From JAICMB01 sp035295125 (GTDB lineage: Bacteria; Acidobacteriota; Terriglobia; Bryobacterales; Bryobacteraceae), in assembly GCA_035295125.1 (NCBI GenBank), contig DATGJP010000071.1:1-15704 (forward strand): a DNA stretch of 15,704 bases, given 5' to 3'. The first letter of the stretch is position 1. Every line of letters starts with the position of its first letter. Made by a program: the position numbers and the translations under genes. Shown here piece by piece: positions 1 to 7,284 of this stretch. A model generated the notes under the pieces. That model was not told the origin of the DNA, did not search any database, and worked only from the letters and a program-made list of their open reading frames with translations.

Positions 1-82
1 GTAACGTTCGCGAATGCGACCACCCAGTCAACTCCTCCCGCTGCTCTGCCGTCAGTGAAATCAACTCCCGATATCGTGCCAC
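1..82 (-). CDS. IS630-family transposase, N-terminal fragment (cut by window edge)
   Basis: Reading the minus strand from a GTG at 82-80 leftwards gives 27 residues, including ISLTAEQREELTGW and HSRTL, before the window ends. This resembles the N-terminal helix-turn-helix entry of IS630-family transposases (a leucine-rich 'LTAEQREEL' helix followed by a W-x-H/R-S-R-T segment). The rest of the gene, including the DDE catalytic domain, lies outside the window. No strong Shine-Dalgarno sequence precedes the GTG; the frame stays open further upstream, so the true start may be earlier. The assignment rests on a short stretch and on recalled family pattern, so it is moderate. The gene lies beside a decayed protease gene, which fits a region of insertion and decay. 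Confidence 0.55.
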   Translation of the reverse strand, partial: MARYRELISLTAEQREELTGWSHSRTL

Positions 83-139
83 ATAACTCAGACGAACTCT
101 GACTCCGAATGGTATCTTAATCAGTGGGACAGTTCACTA
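1..139 (-). mobile_element. Probable end of an IS630-type insertion sequence
   Basis: The transposase start lies about 55 bases inside a TA dinucleotide at 138-139. Read outwards to inwards on the minus strand, the sequence after this TA begins GTGAACTGTCCCAC. IS630 elements insert at TA, so this is a plausible outer boundary. The other end and its matching inverted repeat are outside the window, so the boundary is a guess. Confidence 0.3.
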
Positions 140-295
140 GCTTTGCTGTCTGCTTCCCGCTAAACGGTGACAATCGGTCCGGGGCTTTTCCGTGTCTACC
201 TTATCGAATAAGTTCGCCCCGTGTTCGTCGCCCATTTTCGAATCGTGGGCACAATTCAGAATGAGACAAAAAAGCCTCAATCTAGGGTGAGCTTC

Positions 296-1013
296 TTACC
301 GATTGCCAGAGCCGACCTGGTTACGGACGGAAGCTATGCCCTCATGGTGCACTGTCAGAGCTAAATCTTGTAGCTCATTGTCGTCCTCGAGCAATGCGGA
401 CACGAAGACCCATTTCTATGCATTTAGCCGCGGGAATGTGGCGCTCGTGCGCTTTGTGCGCATCCGCATCGCCGAGCATTTTTACAATCTTTTCGGCCTT
501 TTGCTATGATTCCGGGTCTCCCTCGAACATCACGGCACTGAACTGGTCTGTGACGAACGCGTTCGTCCAATCAATGGCTTGCTTGCACTGACCTGGGAAA
601 GTCGGGCGGTATTGCTGCAAGATGCTTTGCCAAATCATGAGCGAGTCGTGATCGGCCTTATATTCCTCCAAAGCGCGTTTAAATTCATTTATTACGCCCT
701 GTGCGGGAATGCCACGCAGTTGCGGATCGATTGGCCCGAGGCTCGATTGCTTTCCAAGGACTCTCGCGCGGAGCAGGCCACCATCGTTCCCGCCGACATT
801 GCGACCTGGGGCACCGCCGCCAACGTAAAGCGCGGATTTCTTTCGGCCACCTCCAACCAGTGCTTCCGACACAAAGAAGGTCCGTGGAAGACTATCACGT
901 TGATCTGTTTGCTCCCACGCCAAATCCAAATCAGCAGTATCAAACATGACGTGGGCCTCTTGTTCTATCGCAAAAGTGAATCGAGCGATGTTCAGATTCG
1001 ACACCATCCCCAC
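296..1013 (-). pseudogene. Broken serine dehydrogenase proteinase (SDH_sah, ClpP/crotonase fold)
   Basis: Minus-strand reading in several frames rebuilds one protein. One frame (about 943-765) gives INVIVFHGP and then VPQVAMSAGTMVAC, the serine nucleophile region of SDH_sah/ClpP-like proteases (AMSAGT). A second frame (from about 765) continues with LGKQSSLGPIDPQ, IPAQGVINEFKRALEE and YRPTFPGQCKQAIDW, and reaches a TAG at 506-504. The same frame goes on past the stop with QKAEKIVKMLGDADAHKAH then ERHIPAAKC. A third frame (from about 391) gives LEDDNELQDLALTVHH and ends at TAA 298-296. The family order nucleophile, LGPIDPQ, H-RHI, LQDL-TVHH is preserved, so this is one gene with at least two frameshifts (near 757-765 and 388-395) plus a nonsense codon. 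A further frameshift near 905 is likely. It cannot make a full-length product. The 5' boundary is uncertain. Confidence 0.82.
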
Positions 1014-1126
1014 GAGAAACTGCTGTCATCCTGCGGCGCCCTCTAGATATCAGTGATCGAGGCATCTCCCGCCTCCGAAGCAAAAAAAGTCTGGCAAACC
1101 TCGGGACGATATCGCCGCGCCGATTG

Positions 1127-1132
1127 TATACT
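1127..1132 (+). promoter_or_regulatory. Possible -10 box for the DUF2911 gene
   Basis: TATACT at 1127-1132, preceded by TTG, resembles a sigma-70 -10 hexamer and lies 24 bases before the chosen ATG. No convincing -35 hexamer stands at the right distance, so this is a weak prediction. Confidence 0.25.
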
Positions 1133-1156
1133 CCCAGAGAAAGGACCACATCGGAG

Positions 1157-1756
1157 ATGAAACGAGTCCTGCTGAGTGCTCTTTTGTTAAGCGGCCTGAT
1201 GCTAGCCGTCGCCCAGGTGAAAAAGGAAGACCTGGTCACCAAGAATACCAAGAGTCCTGGTGCCGAAACCAGCGTCACCATCAACGGCAAGAACCTCTGG
1301 ATTTACTACCACGCTCCCTCCGTCAGGGGTCGCCATATCTTCGGCGGCGCCGGCGCGCTCGAGCCGTATGGCAAGGTATGGCGTCTCGGCGCCGATTACG
1401 CCACTGTTCTGCATACCGACGCCGACCTCGACCTGAATGGCCTCGCCATTCCCAAGGGCGACTATGCCCTGTACGCCGACCTCGACAACGGCCGGTGGAC
1501 GCTGATCGTCAATAAAACCCTGATGGATGGCAGCCGCCATATCTGGGGTGTCGGCGTCTCACCGGACGGCATTCACGAAGGCGCCACCACCAATGATCCG
1601 GCCACCGAACTCGGCCGAGCCTCTCTCGTCATGGGCAAGCCGCCATCTCCGGTAGAAACCCTCAAGATCACGCTGTCAGGCATCGGCGGCGCCAAGGGAA
1701 AACTGCTGCTCGAATGGGAGAATGTGACTGCGTCGGCGCCGTTCACCGTGAAGTGA
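1157..1756 (+). CDS. Secreted DUF2911 family protein
   Basis: 199 residues. The ATG at 1157 is chosen over an upstream in-frame ATG at 1124 because it opens directly with a signal peptide: MKR, then a leucine/alanine-rich core, with likely cleavage after AVA near residue 19. A purine-rich AGAGAAAGGA lies at 1136-1145. The mature part carries DUF2911 hallmarks: an early SPG motif, a YYHAPSVRGR stretch, a GKVWRLGADYAT stretch (the family's G-x-x-WR-x-GA-x-x-AT), IPKGDYALYA (the G-x-Y-x-L motif) and DGRWTLIVNK-like text. Such proteins are common as secreted or periplasmic proteins in Acidobacteriota and Bacteroidota, and their function is not established. The gene stands alone, with its own putative promoter, between a pseudogene and a gene-free stretch. 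Confidence 0.88.
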   Translation: MKRVLLSALLLSGLMLAVAQVKKEDLVTKNTKSPGAETSVTINGKNLWIYYHAPSVRGRHIFGGAGALEPYGKVWRLGADYATVLHTDADLDLNGLAIPKGDYALYADLDNGRWTLIVNKTLMDGSRHIWGVGVSPDGIHEGATTNDPATELGRASLVMGKPPSPVETLKITLSGIGGAKGKLLLEWENVTASAPFTVK

Positions 1757-2076
1757 CCACGGCAAAAACACGCGGTGACACCATTTCGTAAATCCACGGA
1801 ATTCGCCCAACTCCCACGCCACCAACTCCTTACGCGCGCTGACCGCCCGCCAGAACGCGCCACCTCATCTGGCCCTACGCTACAGTCCTATCGAGAAACC
1901 CTCGGCTTCGCGTGCCGTGAACAGATCGCGACGCAACCCCGAAAATTAGCGTCGCGCAAGGCCTGATTTAGCGCCGCGAAACGGCCGGTTTTGAATAGAA
2001 TCAGCAACATAGACTGTGTGTGTAGCGCAGCAAAACATTCGGATCGAGCGCGCCGGATAACGCTGACACGAAAAAA

Positions 2077-2102
2077 CGCAACACGGCACTAGCCGTTTTG
2101 CG
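2077..2102 (+). promoter_or_regulatory. Hairpin (inverted repeat) just before the lipid operon
   Basis: CGCAACACGGC (2077-2087), loop ACTA, GCCGTTTTGCG (2092-2102). Ten of eleven positions pair, with one C/T mismatch at 2082/2097. An A-run (2071-2076) lies on the left; a U-tract does not follow on the right, so it is not a typical plus-strand terminator. It lies 35 bases before the GTG start, so it may be an operator or a leader hairpin. Confidence 0.45.
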
Positions 2103-2124
2103 CTTCAAATACGCATAGACCTCC

Positions 2125-2130
2125 GAGGAG
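2125..2130 (+). promoter_or_regulatory. Ribosome-binding site fixing the desaturase GTG start
   Basis: GAGGAG with seven bases to the GTG at 2138. The next in-frame ATG (2150) is too far from it, so GTG is preferred. Confidence 0.7.
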
Positions 2131-2137
2131 CCCTATC

Positions 2138-3211
2138 GTGCCTTACGACATGCCCACTGCCGTGGAGGACGTCGCCTGTGAGGAGCGGAAAACCCCGCCC
2201 CGCGAGACGCTCGTCCGGCGCGAACTGGCCCGTTACCGGAAGAAATCGCTCTCCCTTGGCGTTGGCGTGTTTCTTCTGGATGTCGCAATAAACGCTGCCA
2301 GCTTCGCCATCCTGGCCTGGCTTCCGGTTTTTTGGCTCTATAAAATTCCACTCGCCTTGCTCTCGGGCGTCCTCATCACCCGGCTCTTCATCGTCGGTCA
2401 CGATGCCGCCCACGGCGCCCTCACCGGCTCCCGAATCGCCGACGCGATCATCGCGAGGCTTGCCTTTCTGCCGACCCTCCACCCCTGCAGCCTGTGGCAG
2501 GTAGGCCATAATCGGGTCCATCATTCCTTCACCAACCTCAAGGGGCTCGATTTCATTTGGATTCCGTTTTCGCCCAACGAGTATCGGAACCTGCCGCCCT
2601 GGCGCCGCCTCGCCGAGCGGTTCTACCGTTCCACCCCGGGGATGGGCGCCTACTACATGATCGAAGTCTGGTGGAAGTATCTCTCTCCGATGCAGGTGGC
2701 CTCGCTCGGACGACAGCGCCGGTCCCAATTCGTCTTCTGGGCGGATGTTGCACTGACGCTTAGCTTCCTCGCCGCAGCAATCCTCGTAGCCGGACACTGG
2801 GACGCCGTTCTCTTCTCCGTGATTCTGCCGTTCCTCAGTTGGAATTGGACCATGGGGTTCATCATTTATAACCACCACACCGGCCCGCTGGTCCGGTTCT
2901 ATGACAACCGCCGCCAGTGGCGATTCTTCCAAGGGCAGGTGGAGGGCACGGTCCATACGATTTTCCCGAAGCCCCTCGGGATATTCCTCAACAACATCCT
3001 GGAGCATACAGCCCACCATCTGGACGCCAACATACCGTTGTACCGGCTTGCCAATGCGCAGCGGCGGCTGACGGAACTACTTGGCGACCAGCTCATCATC
3101 GAACGATGGTCTTTCCGGTCGTTCCGCGAAACCATACGTTCGTGCCAGCTCTACGATTACCAGCGCCATTGCTGGATGAGATTTAACGACGCCTGGAAAG
3201 GATCCGAATGA
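2138..3211 (+). CDS. Membrane fatty acid desaturase (JamB-like role proposed)
   Basis: 357 residues, GTG start. It is an integral-membrane di-iron fatty acid desaturase with all three histidine boxes: HDAAH (88-92), HNRVHH (124-129) and HTAHH (290-294). An extra NHH (245-247) lies before the third box. Hydrophobic segments occur near 38-62, 66-86, 200-218 and 222-243, giving the usual two pairs of helices with the histidines on the cytoplasmic side. The family uses O2 and an electron donor to put a double bond into an acyl chain bound to lipid, CoA or ACP. Here the next gene is a dedicated ACP, overlapping the stop codon (ATGA), and an acyl-AMP ligase follows, so an ACP-bound substrate is likely. 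This matches the JamB position in JamABC-type cassettes. Whether it makes a double bond, a triple bond or a hydroxyl group cannot be read from the sequence. Confidence 0.9.
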   Translation: MPYDMPTAVEDVACEERKTPPRETLVRRELARYRKKSLSLGVGVFLLDVAINAASFAILAWLPVFWLYKIPLALLSGVLITRLFIVGHDAAHGALTGSRIADAIIARLAFLPTLHPCSLWQVGHNRVHHSFTNLKGLDFIWIPFSPNEYRNLPPWRRLAERFYRSTPGMGAYYMIEVWWKYLSPMQVASLGRQRRSQFVFWADVALTLSFLAAAILVAGHWDAVLFSVILPFLSWNWTMGFIIYNHHTGPLVRFYDNRRQWRFFQGQVEGTVHTIFPKPLGIFLNNILEHTAHHLDANIPLYRLANAQRRLTELLGDQLIIERWSFRSFRETIRSCQLYDYQRHCWMRFNDAWKGSE

Positions 3212-3510
3212 CGAATCACACGATGACGCCGCCCGCCCGCGAGGCGTTCACCCGAGAGGCAATGGAGAAAGCCGTTGTCGAAGCGCTGGCGCGAACCCTG
3301 CGAATTCCAGAATCCGAAATACGGCCGGAAAGCCGTCTCGAAGTCCTTGGGCTCGATTCCATGGGAATGATCAATGTGAACATTGCGCTGGAAGAGCGTT
3401 TCCAGGTCGCCTTGCCGGCATGCGAGGAAGGCCCCGCGGTCCAGCTTCAAACGGTCCAGGACTTCGCGGATTTCGTCTTCGGAAAAGCGCAGGAGGCCGC
3501 GTCATGGTAA
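3208..3510 (+). CDS. Stand-alone acyl carrier protein
   Basis: 100 residues. Its ATG overlaps the desaturase stop as ATGA, with GGAAAGGA at 3195-3202 as ribosome-binding site. The phosphopantetheine attachment motif LGLDSMGMI is present with the serine at residue 51 (codon 3358-3360). The preceding IPESEIRPESRLEVLG is a normal ACP helix I/loop pattern, and the acidic helix after the serine is present. It has an N-terminal extension of about 15 residues compared with a housekeeping AcpP. No fatty acid synthase genes are near. It is therefore probably a pathway-specific carrier, holding the acyl chain supplied by the acyl-AMP ligase three genes along while the desaturase and methyltransferase act. 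It needs a phosphopantetheinyl transferase from elsewhere. Confidence 0.92.
   Translation: MTNHTMTPPAREAFTREAMEKAVVEALARTLRIPESEIRPESRLEVLGLDSMGMINVNIALEERFQVALPACEEGPAVQLQTVQDFADFVFGKAQEAASW
3491..3496 (+). promoter_or_regulatory. Ribosome-binding site of the CMAS-like gene inside the ACP gene
   Basis: A perfect AGGAGG within the ACP coding sequence, seven bases before the ATG at 3504. It settles the start of the downstream methyltransferase, whose frame is open much further upstream. Confidence 0.8.
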
Positions 3511-4433
3511 TTCCCGCCGGAGAAGTGCAGGCCGCTTTGCGTTCCAAAGAGGAGCAGCGCGAATACGAGCGGGCGCGCGTCGCCGAGCACTACGAACACA
3601 ATCCCGAGGTGTTCGAACACGTTCTGGACAAGGGGCTCGCGTACGCCACGGGAATTTATGCCGATCCCAAAGAAGACCTGGAGACGGCACAACAGCGCAA
3701 ATATGGCTACATTCGGAGCCTCCTCGACGTACGACCGGGCGAAAACGTCTTGGACGTGGGCTGCGGCTGGGGAAGCAATCTCCTCTACCTTTCAGCACAT
3801 ACCGAAGGGAATTTTCGCGGTATCACGCTCAGCTCCCAGCAGCGCCAGGAATTGCTCCGCCGTGCGGCCGCGCGCGGGCTTTCCGATCGGGTGCAAGTGG
3901 ACCTCTGCCACGTCGAAGAACTGGAGGTAGAGCCGGGTTCGCTCGACGCGGTCCTCTTCTCTGGCAGCATCGTGCACATGCGCAACCGGGCACAGATTCA
4001 TCGCATGGTCGCAAAGTGGCTGAAGCCCGGCGGACGCGTACTCATCTCCGATTGTTACTTCCCGTCGCAGGTTCGGGGCAATCGCGACAGCGCGGCGACG
4101 GATCATATCTTTTTCCAAACGCTCGGCTACTGCCTGCTCCTGAACCTCAACGAAGAGCTCGCGATGATCGAGGATGCGGGCCTCGATATCGTGCAGGTCC
4201 AGGATCTGACGAGTTCCTATGCACTGACACTCGAAGCCTGGATCAACAACATCCGCCGGAATCGAGCCCGCATCGACGCGATCGATCCCGGGTTTTCCGC
4301 CGTGTTGCAGTCGTATATGACGGTTGCGAAGCTCTCCTTCAGCCGTAGAACGGCGCTCGAATACATGATTCTCGCGACGAAAGGCCATCCGAGAGCAAAC
4401 GTCGCGGCGGCGTTCGCGCAGTCGTGCGAATGA
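3504..4433 (+). CDS. CMAS-like SAM-dependent methyltransferase
   Basis: 309 residues; the ATG overlaps the ACP stop (ATGGTAA). It is a class I methyltransferase of the cyclopropane/mycolic-acid-methyltransferase (CMAS, PF02353) type. Seen features: VAEHYEHNPEVFEHVLDKG near 26-44, YATGIY (47-52) in the place of the family's YSCAYW, the SAM-binding glycine motif VLDVGCGWGS (82-91), GITLS (107-111), WLKPGGRVLISD (172-183) and a late SSYALTLEAW with the conserved tyrosine (239). It lacks the long N-terminal domain of E. coli Cfa, as mycobacterial CMAS proteins do. The cysteine of YSCAYW is threonine here, and the FEH glutamate is apparently valine (SIVHM), so the bicarbonate site of true cyclopropane synthases seems lost. 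Likely role: C-methylation, or another transfer onto the unsaturated acyl-ACP. Product type is inference. Confidence 0.82.
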   Translation: MVIPAGEVQAALRSKEEQREYERARVAEHYEHNPEVFEHVLDKGLAYATGIYADPKEDLETAQQRKYGYIRSLLDVRPGENVLDVGCGWGSNLLYLSAHTEGNFRGITLSSQQRQELLRRAAARGLSDRVQVDLCHVEELEVEPGSLDAVLFSGSIVHMRNRAQIHRMVAKWLKPGGRVLISDCYFPSQVRGNRDSAATDHIFFQTLGYCLLLNLNEELAMIEDAGLDIVQVQDLTSSYALTLEAWINNIRRNRARIDAIDPGFSAVLQSYMTVAKLSFSRRTALEYMILATKGHPRANVAAAFAQSCE

Positions 4434-6049
4434 CCATCGCAGGTCTGCTCCGCGAGAGGGCCGTCGGACCACACGCAGACAAGCTCGCCATACGATTCCT
4501 AAGCCACGGCGTGTGGACGGAGAAGACTTGGGGTGAATTTTGGGCTGCTGCGGCGGCAGCCGCAGGATCGCTGCTGGCTTTCGGAGTGAAGCCCGGCGAC
4601 CGCGTTCTAATGCTTGTGCCCGAAGTGGAGCCCGCGGTGATCGCGCTATTCGGGCTGTGGATCATTGGAGCGATTCCGATTCAAGTGGGCCAACCCGGCT
4701 CCGTCCGGCAGCGCCCTGAGTTTCTGGCGAACCTGGCTTCGACCGCCCAACGCCTCGGAGCGTCGCTTCTGATCACCACGCCCACAATCGCCGCGCAGCA
4801 GGATTTCGGATCGCTGCGCGTCTTCAGTACCGCAGATCTGTCGATCGGCGCCGGTCAGTCACTGCCCGATCCGAATGACGCCACGGGAACGGCTTTTATC
4901 CAACTGACCAGCGGCAGCACGAGCCAGCCGCGCGGAGTGACGATCCCGCACGACCGTCTCATGATCCACATGCAGTCGATGAGCGAATGTCTGCCAAGCC
5001 ATTCCGAATCGGTCGCGGTATCGTGGCTCCCCCTGCACCACGACATGGGCTTGCTGGGAGGACTGCTGTTTCCGTTTTACAACGGCTTTCCGGCTCACAT
5101 GATCTCGACATACGATTTTCAGAGCCGCCCGGGGGTCTGGCTGGAAACCATGTCCCGCTTCCGGGCCACAATCGCGGCGGCGCCACCCTCGGCGTACGCC
5201 ATCTGCGTTCAACTCGCGCCGCGACTGCTGCGTCAGGGGATCGACCTGTCGGCCTGGGAATGTGCCATGATCGGCGCGGAGCCGATTCCGGCCTCCCTGG
5301 TGAGGCGTTTCTCTCAGGCGTTCGCGACCTCCGGATTTCGGCCGCAGGCCTTCTTTCCGGTCTACGGACTGGCCGAAGCGACGGTCGCGGTGACCTTTCC
5401 CCAAATCTTAGCCCCAACCCGAATCGATGCAATATCGCGAACCGCGCTACAAGAGCGTGGGGTCGCGGTGCGCGGCGACGACATGGAACTCGTCGCGGTC
5501 GGACGGCCGATTTCGCAAACGGACGTCAGAATCGTCGACAACGGAATCGACCTGCCGGAACGGCACATAGGCGAAATCCTGGTGAAATCGGCCAGCCTGT
5601 CCACCGGCTACGACGGACAGCCGGAAGAAACCGCGAAGACCTTCCGGGACGGCTGGCTTCATACAGGGGACCTCGGCTACCTCGCGAACGGTGAACTTTT
5701 CGTCACAGGGCGGAAAAAGGAGCTGATCATCAAGGGCGGCCAGAACCTGATTCCGTCCGTCCTCGAAGAGATCGTGGCTGCACTACCCGGGATTCGCGAG
5801 GGCGCCGTTGCCGCCGTCGGAGTTCGATCCCCCGAGTTGGAAACGGAGTTCTGCTGCATCGTCGCGGAAACGCGGCTCGAAGCGAGCGAGCAACCCAGAC
5901 TCGTCGACGAGATTCGTCATTCACTCCGGACCCACGGCGTCCACGTCGACAAAGTCGTCCTGATGCCGCCGAAATCTCTGCCGAAGACGACCAGTGGCAA
6001 GCTGCAGCGCCTGGCGATTGCAGGCATGATCACAGAGCGGCTGGCCTGA
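4430..6049 (+). CDS. Fatty acyl-AMP ligase (FAAL-type adenylate-forming enzyme)
   Basis: 539 residues from the ATG at 4430, which overlaps the previous stop as ATGA. A GTG two codons earlier is also in frame; there is no clear Shine-Dalgarno sequence, so coupling is likely. ANL-superfamily motifs in order: phosphate loop LTSGSTSQPRG (159-169), SWLPLHHDMGLLGG (198-211, very typical of FAALs), APPSAYAIC (251-259), VYGLAEAT (311-318), an IDAISRTAL...GDDMELVAVGRP stretch (332-360) resembling the FAAL-specific insertion, HTGDLGY (411-417), GRKKELIIKGGQN (427-439) and the C-terminal catalytic lysine in TTSGKLQR (K524). FAALs adenylate a free fatty acid and pass it to an ACP thiol rather than to CoA. 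With the ACP in the same operon, loading of that ACP is the natural role. A CoA ligase function is not excluded; the GQNLIP motif is more generic than in most FAALs. Confidence 0.87.
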   Translation: MTIAGLLRERAVGPHADKLAIRFLSHGVWTEKTWGEFWAAAAAAAGSLLAFGVKPGDRVLMLVPEVEPAVIALFGLWIIGAIPIQVGQPGSVRQRPEFLANLASTAQRLGASLLITTPTIAAQQDFGSLRVFSTADLSIGAGQSLPDPNDATGTAFIQLTSGSTSQPRGVTIPHDRLMIHMQSMSECLPSHSESVAVSWLPLHHDMGLLGGLLFPFYNGFPAHMISTYDFQSRPGVWLETMSRFRATIAAAPPSAYAICVQLAPRLLRQGIDLSAWECAMIGAEPIPASLVRRFSQAFATSGFRPQAFFPVYGLAEATVAVTFPQILAPTRIDAISRTALQERGVAVRGDDMELVAVGRPISQTDVRIVDNGIDLPERHIGEILVKSASLSTGYDGQPEETAKTFRDGWLHTGDLGYLANGELFVTGRKKELIIKGGQNLIPSVLEEIVAALPGIREGAVAAVGVRSPELETEFCCIVAETRLEASEQPRLVDEIRHSLRTHGVHVDKVVLMPPKSLPKTTSGKLQRLAIAGMITERLA

Positions 6050-7284
6050 TGGCTCGCGATGTTTTCGTCATCGGAGCCTTCTCCACCGAGTTCCGCAAGT
6101 GGCCGGGAAAATCCTTCAAGCAACTCAGCGCGGAGGCATTCCATGGAGCACTTGCCGACACCGGTCTCTCTACCAGCCTTCCGGTCGACTCCATTTGGTT
6201 CGCAAACTCAGGAATGGGAGCCTGGGGTCAAACCAGCATTCGAGGTCAGGTCGCCCTGGGCTCTCTCACGGCCCACACGCCCATCATTAATGTAGAGAAC
6301 GCCTGCGCTGGTGGCGGAACGGCGATCTGCGGAGCCTGGAAAGACATCCTCACCGGCGAGGCTGAGCTCTCACTGGCAATCGGCGTGGAAAAACTGCACT
6401 TCCCCGACGTGGACAAGGGCAGAGTCCTCGAAGGGATGAGCGCGGGAATAGACAACTTCGACACCGAGGAGTGGTTCAAGCTCTACCGAACCCTGGACGA
6501 GACCTTTCACCCCAAGCCCGGCCGCTCCGTCTTTGTAGACACTAGCGCCGCCCGAGCGCGCCGCCACATGCGCGAATTCGGAACCACCGCCGAACAGATC
6601 GCGGCGGTCTGCGCAAAGAGCCATTGGTACGGCGCTCGCAATCCCCGCGCCCAATACCAGTTCGAGATCCCCGCGCCCGTGGTTCTAAAGGATCAGGTGG
6701 TGAACGCGCCGCTGACGCGGGCGATGTGCGCCTCCCCCGGCGATGGAGCGGCCGCAGCCCTGCTCTGCTCGGGAGAGTTCTTACGAGCTCTCCCGGAAGC
6801 CACCCAAAGAAGGGCCGTTCGAGTCGAAGCCTGCGCGCTAGCCGGAGGCTCCCCAACGGCCACTATTGCGGCCGAGAAAGCCTACCGCCGGGCGGGAATC
6901 GGTCCCGGACAAATCGACGTCGCCGAACTCCACGATTCGACGTCCTTCTGCCAAATCGAGCAACTGGAGGCGCTCGGTTTCTGCAATCTCGGTGAGGGCG
7001 CCTCCTTCGACGGTGTGCCCGTCAACACCTCAGGCGGCCTGGTCTCCAAAAGTCATCCGGTCGCCGCAACCGGCATCTCCATGCTCCACGAGCTGGTCGA
7101 ACAACTGAGAGGCGAAGCCGGATCCCGCCAGGTGGACGGAGCGAAGAACGGCCTCCTTTACAACGCCGGCGGCGCAATCGGGCTCGATGATGCCGTCGGC
7201 TGTGTCGTCATTGTTTCTCGCCAAATAGTCGCTAGTCGTTTCGTCCGCGTTTCCGCCCTAGAGAAAGAGGCCAGGACAGCATGA
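6049..7284 (+). CDS. SCP2-like thiolase family protein
   Basis: 411 residues; the ATG shares one base with the ligase stop (TGATG). Thiolase fold with the nucleophilic cysteine in NACAGGG (C86), ELHDST (293-298) where SCP2 thiolases have HDCF, NTSGGLVSKSHPVAATG (326-342) containing the catalytic histidine H336, and NAGGAIG (372-378) where classical thiolases have the second cysteine (CxG). Thiolases either cleave a 3-ketoacyl thioester or condense two acyl thioesters. In an operon with an acyl-AMP ligase and ACP, and without any beta-oxidation enzymes, a condensing or acyl-transfer role is more likely than degradation. The usual acid/base cysteine is missing at both known positions. It ends with about 20 extra residues (RQIVASRFVRVSALEKEARTA). 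Family call firm, reaction uncertain. Confidence 0.87.
   Translation: MARDVFVIGAFSTEFRKWPGKSFKQLSAEAFHGALADTGLSTSLPVDSIWFANSGMGAWGQTSIRGQVALGSLTAHTPIINVENACAGGGTAICGAWKDILTGEAELSLAIGVEKLHFPDVDKGRVLEGMSAGIDNFDTEEWFKLYRTLDETFHPKPGRSVFVDTSAARARRHMREFGTTAEQIAAVCAKSHWYGARNPRAQYQFEIPAPVVLKDQVVNAPLTRAMCASPGDGAAAALLCSGEFLRALPEATQRRAVRVEACALAGGSPTATIAAEKAYRRAGIGPGQIDVAELHDSTSFCQIEQLEALGFCNLGEGASFDGVPVNTSGGLVSKSHPVAATGISMLHELVEQLRGEAGSRQVDGAKNGLLYNAGGAIGLDDAVGCVVIVSRQIVASRFVRVSALEKEARTA

Larger units (their letters stand above)
1757..2137. other. Gene-free region upstream of the lipid operon
   Basis: About 380 bases between the DUF2911 gene and the desaturase. A 63-codon plus-strand frame near 1775-1966 has no ribosome-binding site and looks like chance. 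The only clear structure is the hairpin at 2077-2102. The operon promoter should lie here, but no confident -35/-10 pair could be picked. Confidence 0.6.

Noticed and set aside
504..1013. A 169-residue minus-strand ORF as an intact gene
   Set aside because: Its text switches from out-of-frame sequence to protease sequence midway, and homologous text continues beyond its TAG stop, so it is part of a pseudogene.
1746..1763. Short CCGTG/CACGG hairpin at the end of the DUF2911 gene as a terminator
   Set aside because: Only five pairs, includes the stop codon and is not followed by a T-run.
1775..1966. A 63-codon plus-strand frame in the gap before the operon
   Set aside because: No ribosome-binding site and no protein-like pattern.
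2105..3019. A 304-codon minus-strand frame opposite the desaturase
   Set aside because: Composition is that of an antisense shadow, and the desaturase frame carries all three His boxes.
3383..4348. A 321-codon plus-strand frame across the ACP and methyltransferase genes
   Set aside because: Arginine-rich shadow of GC-rich coding sequence, without a recognisable domain and in conflict with two well-supported genes.
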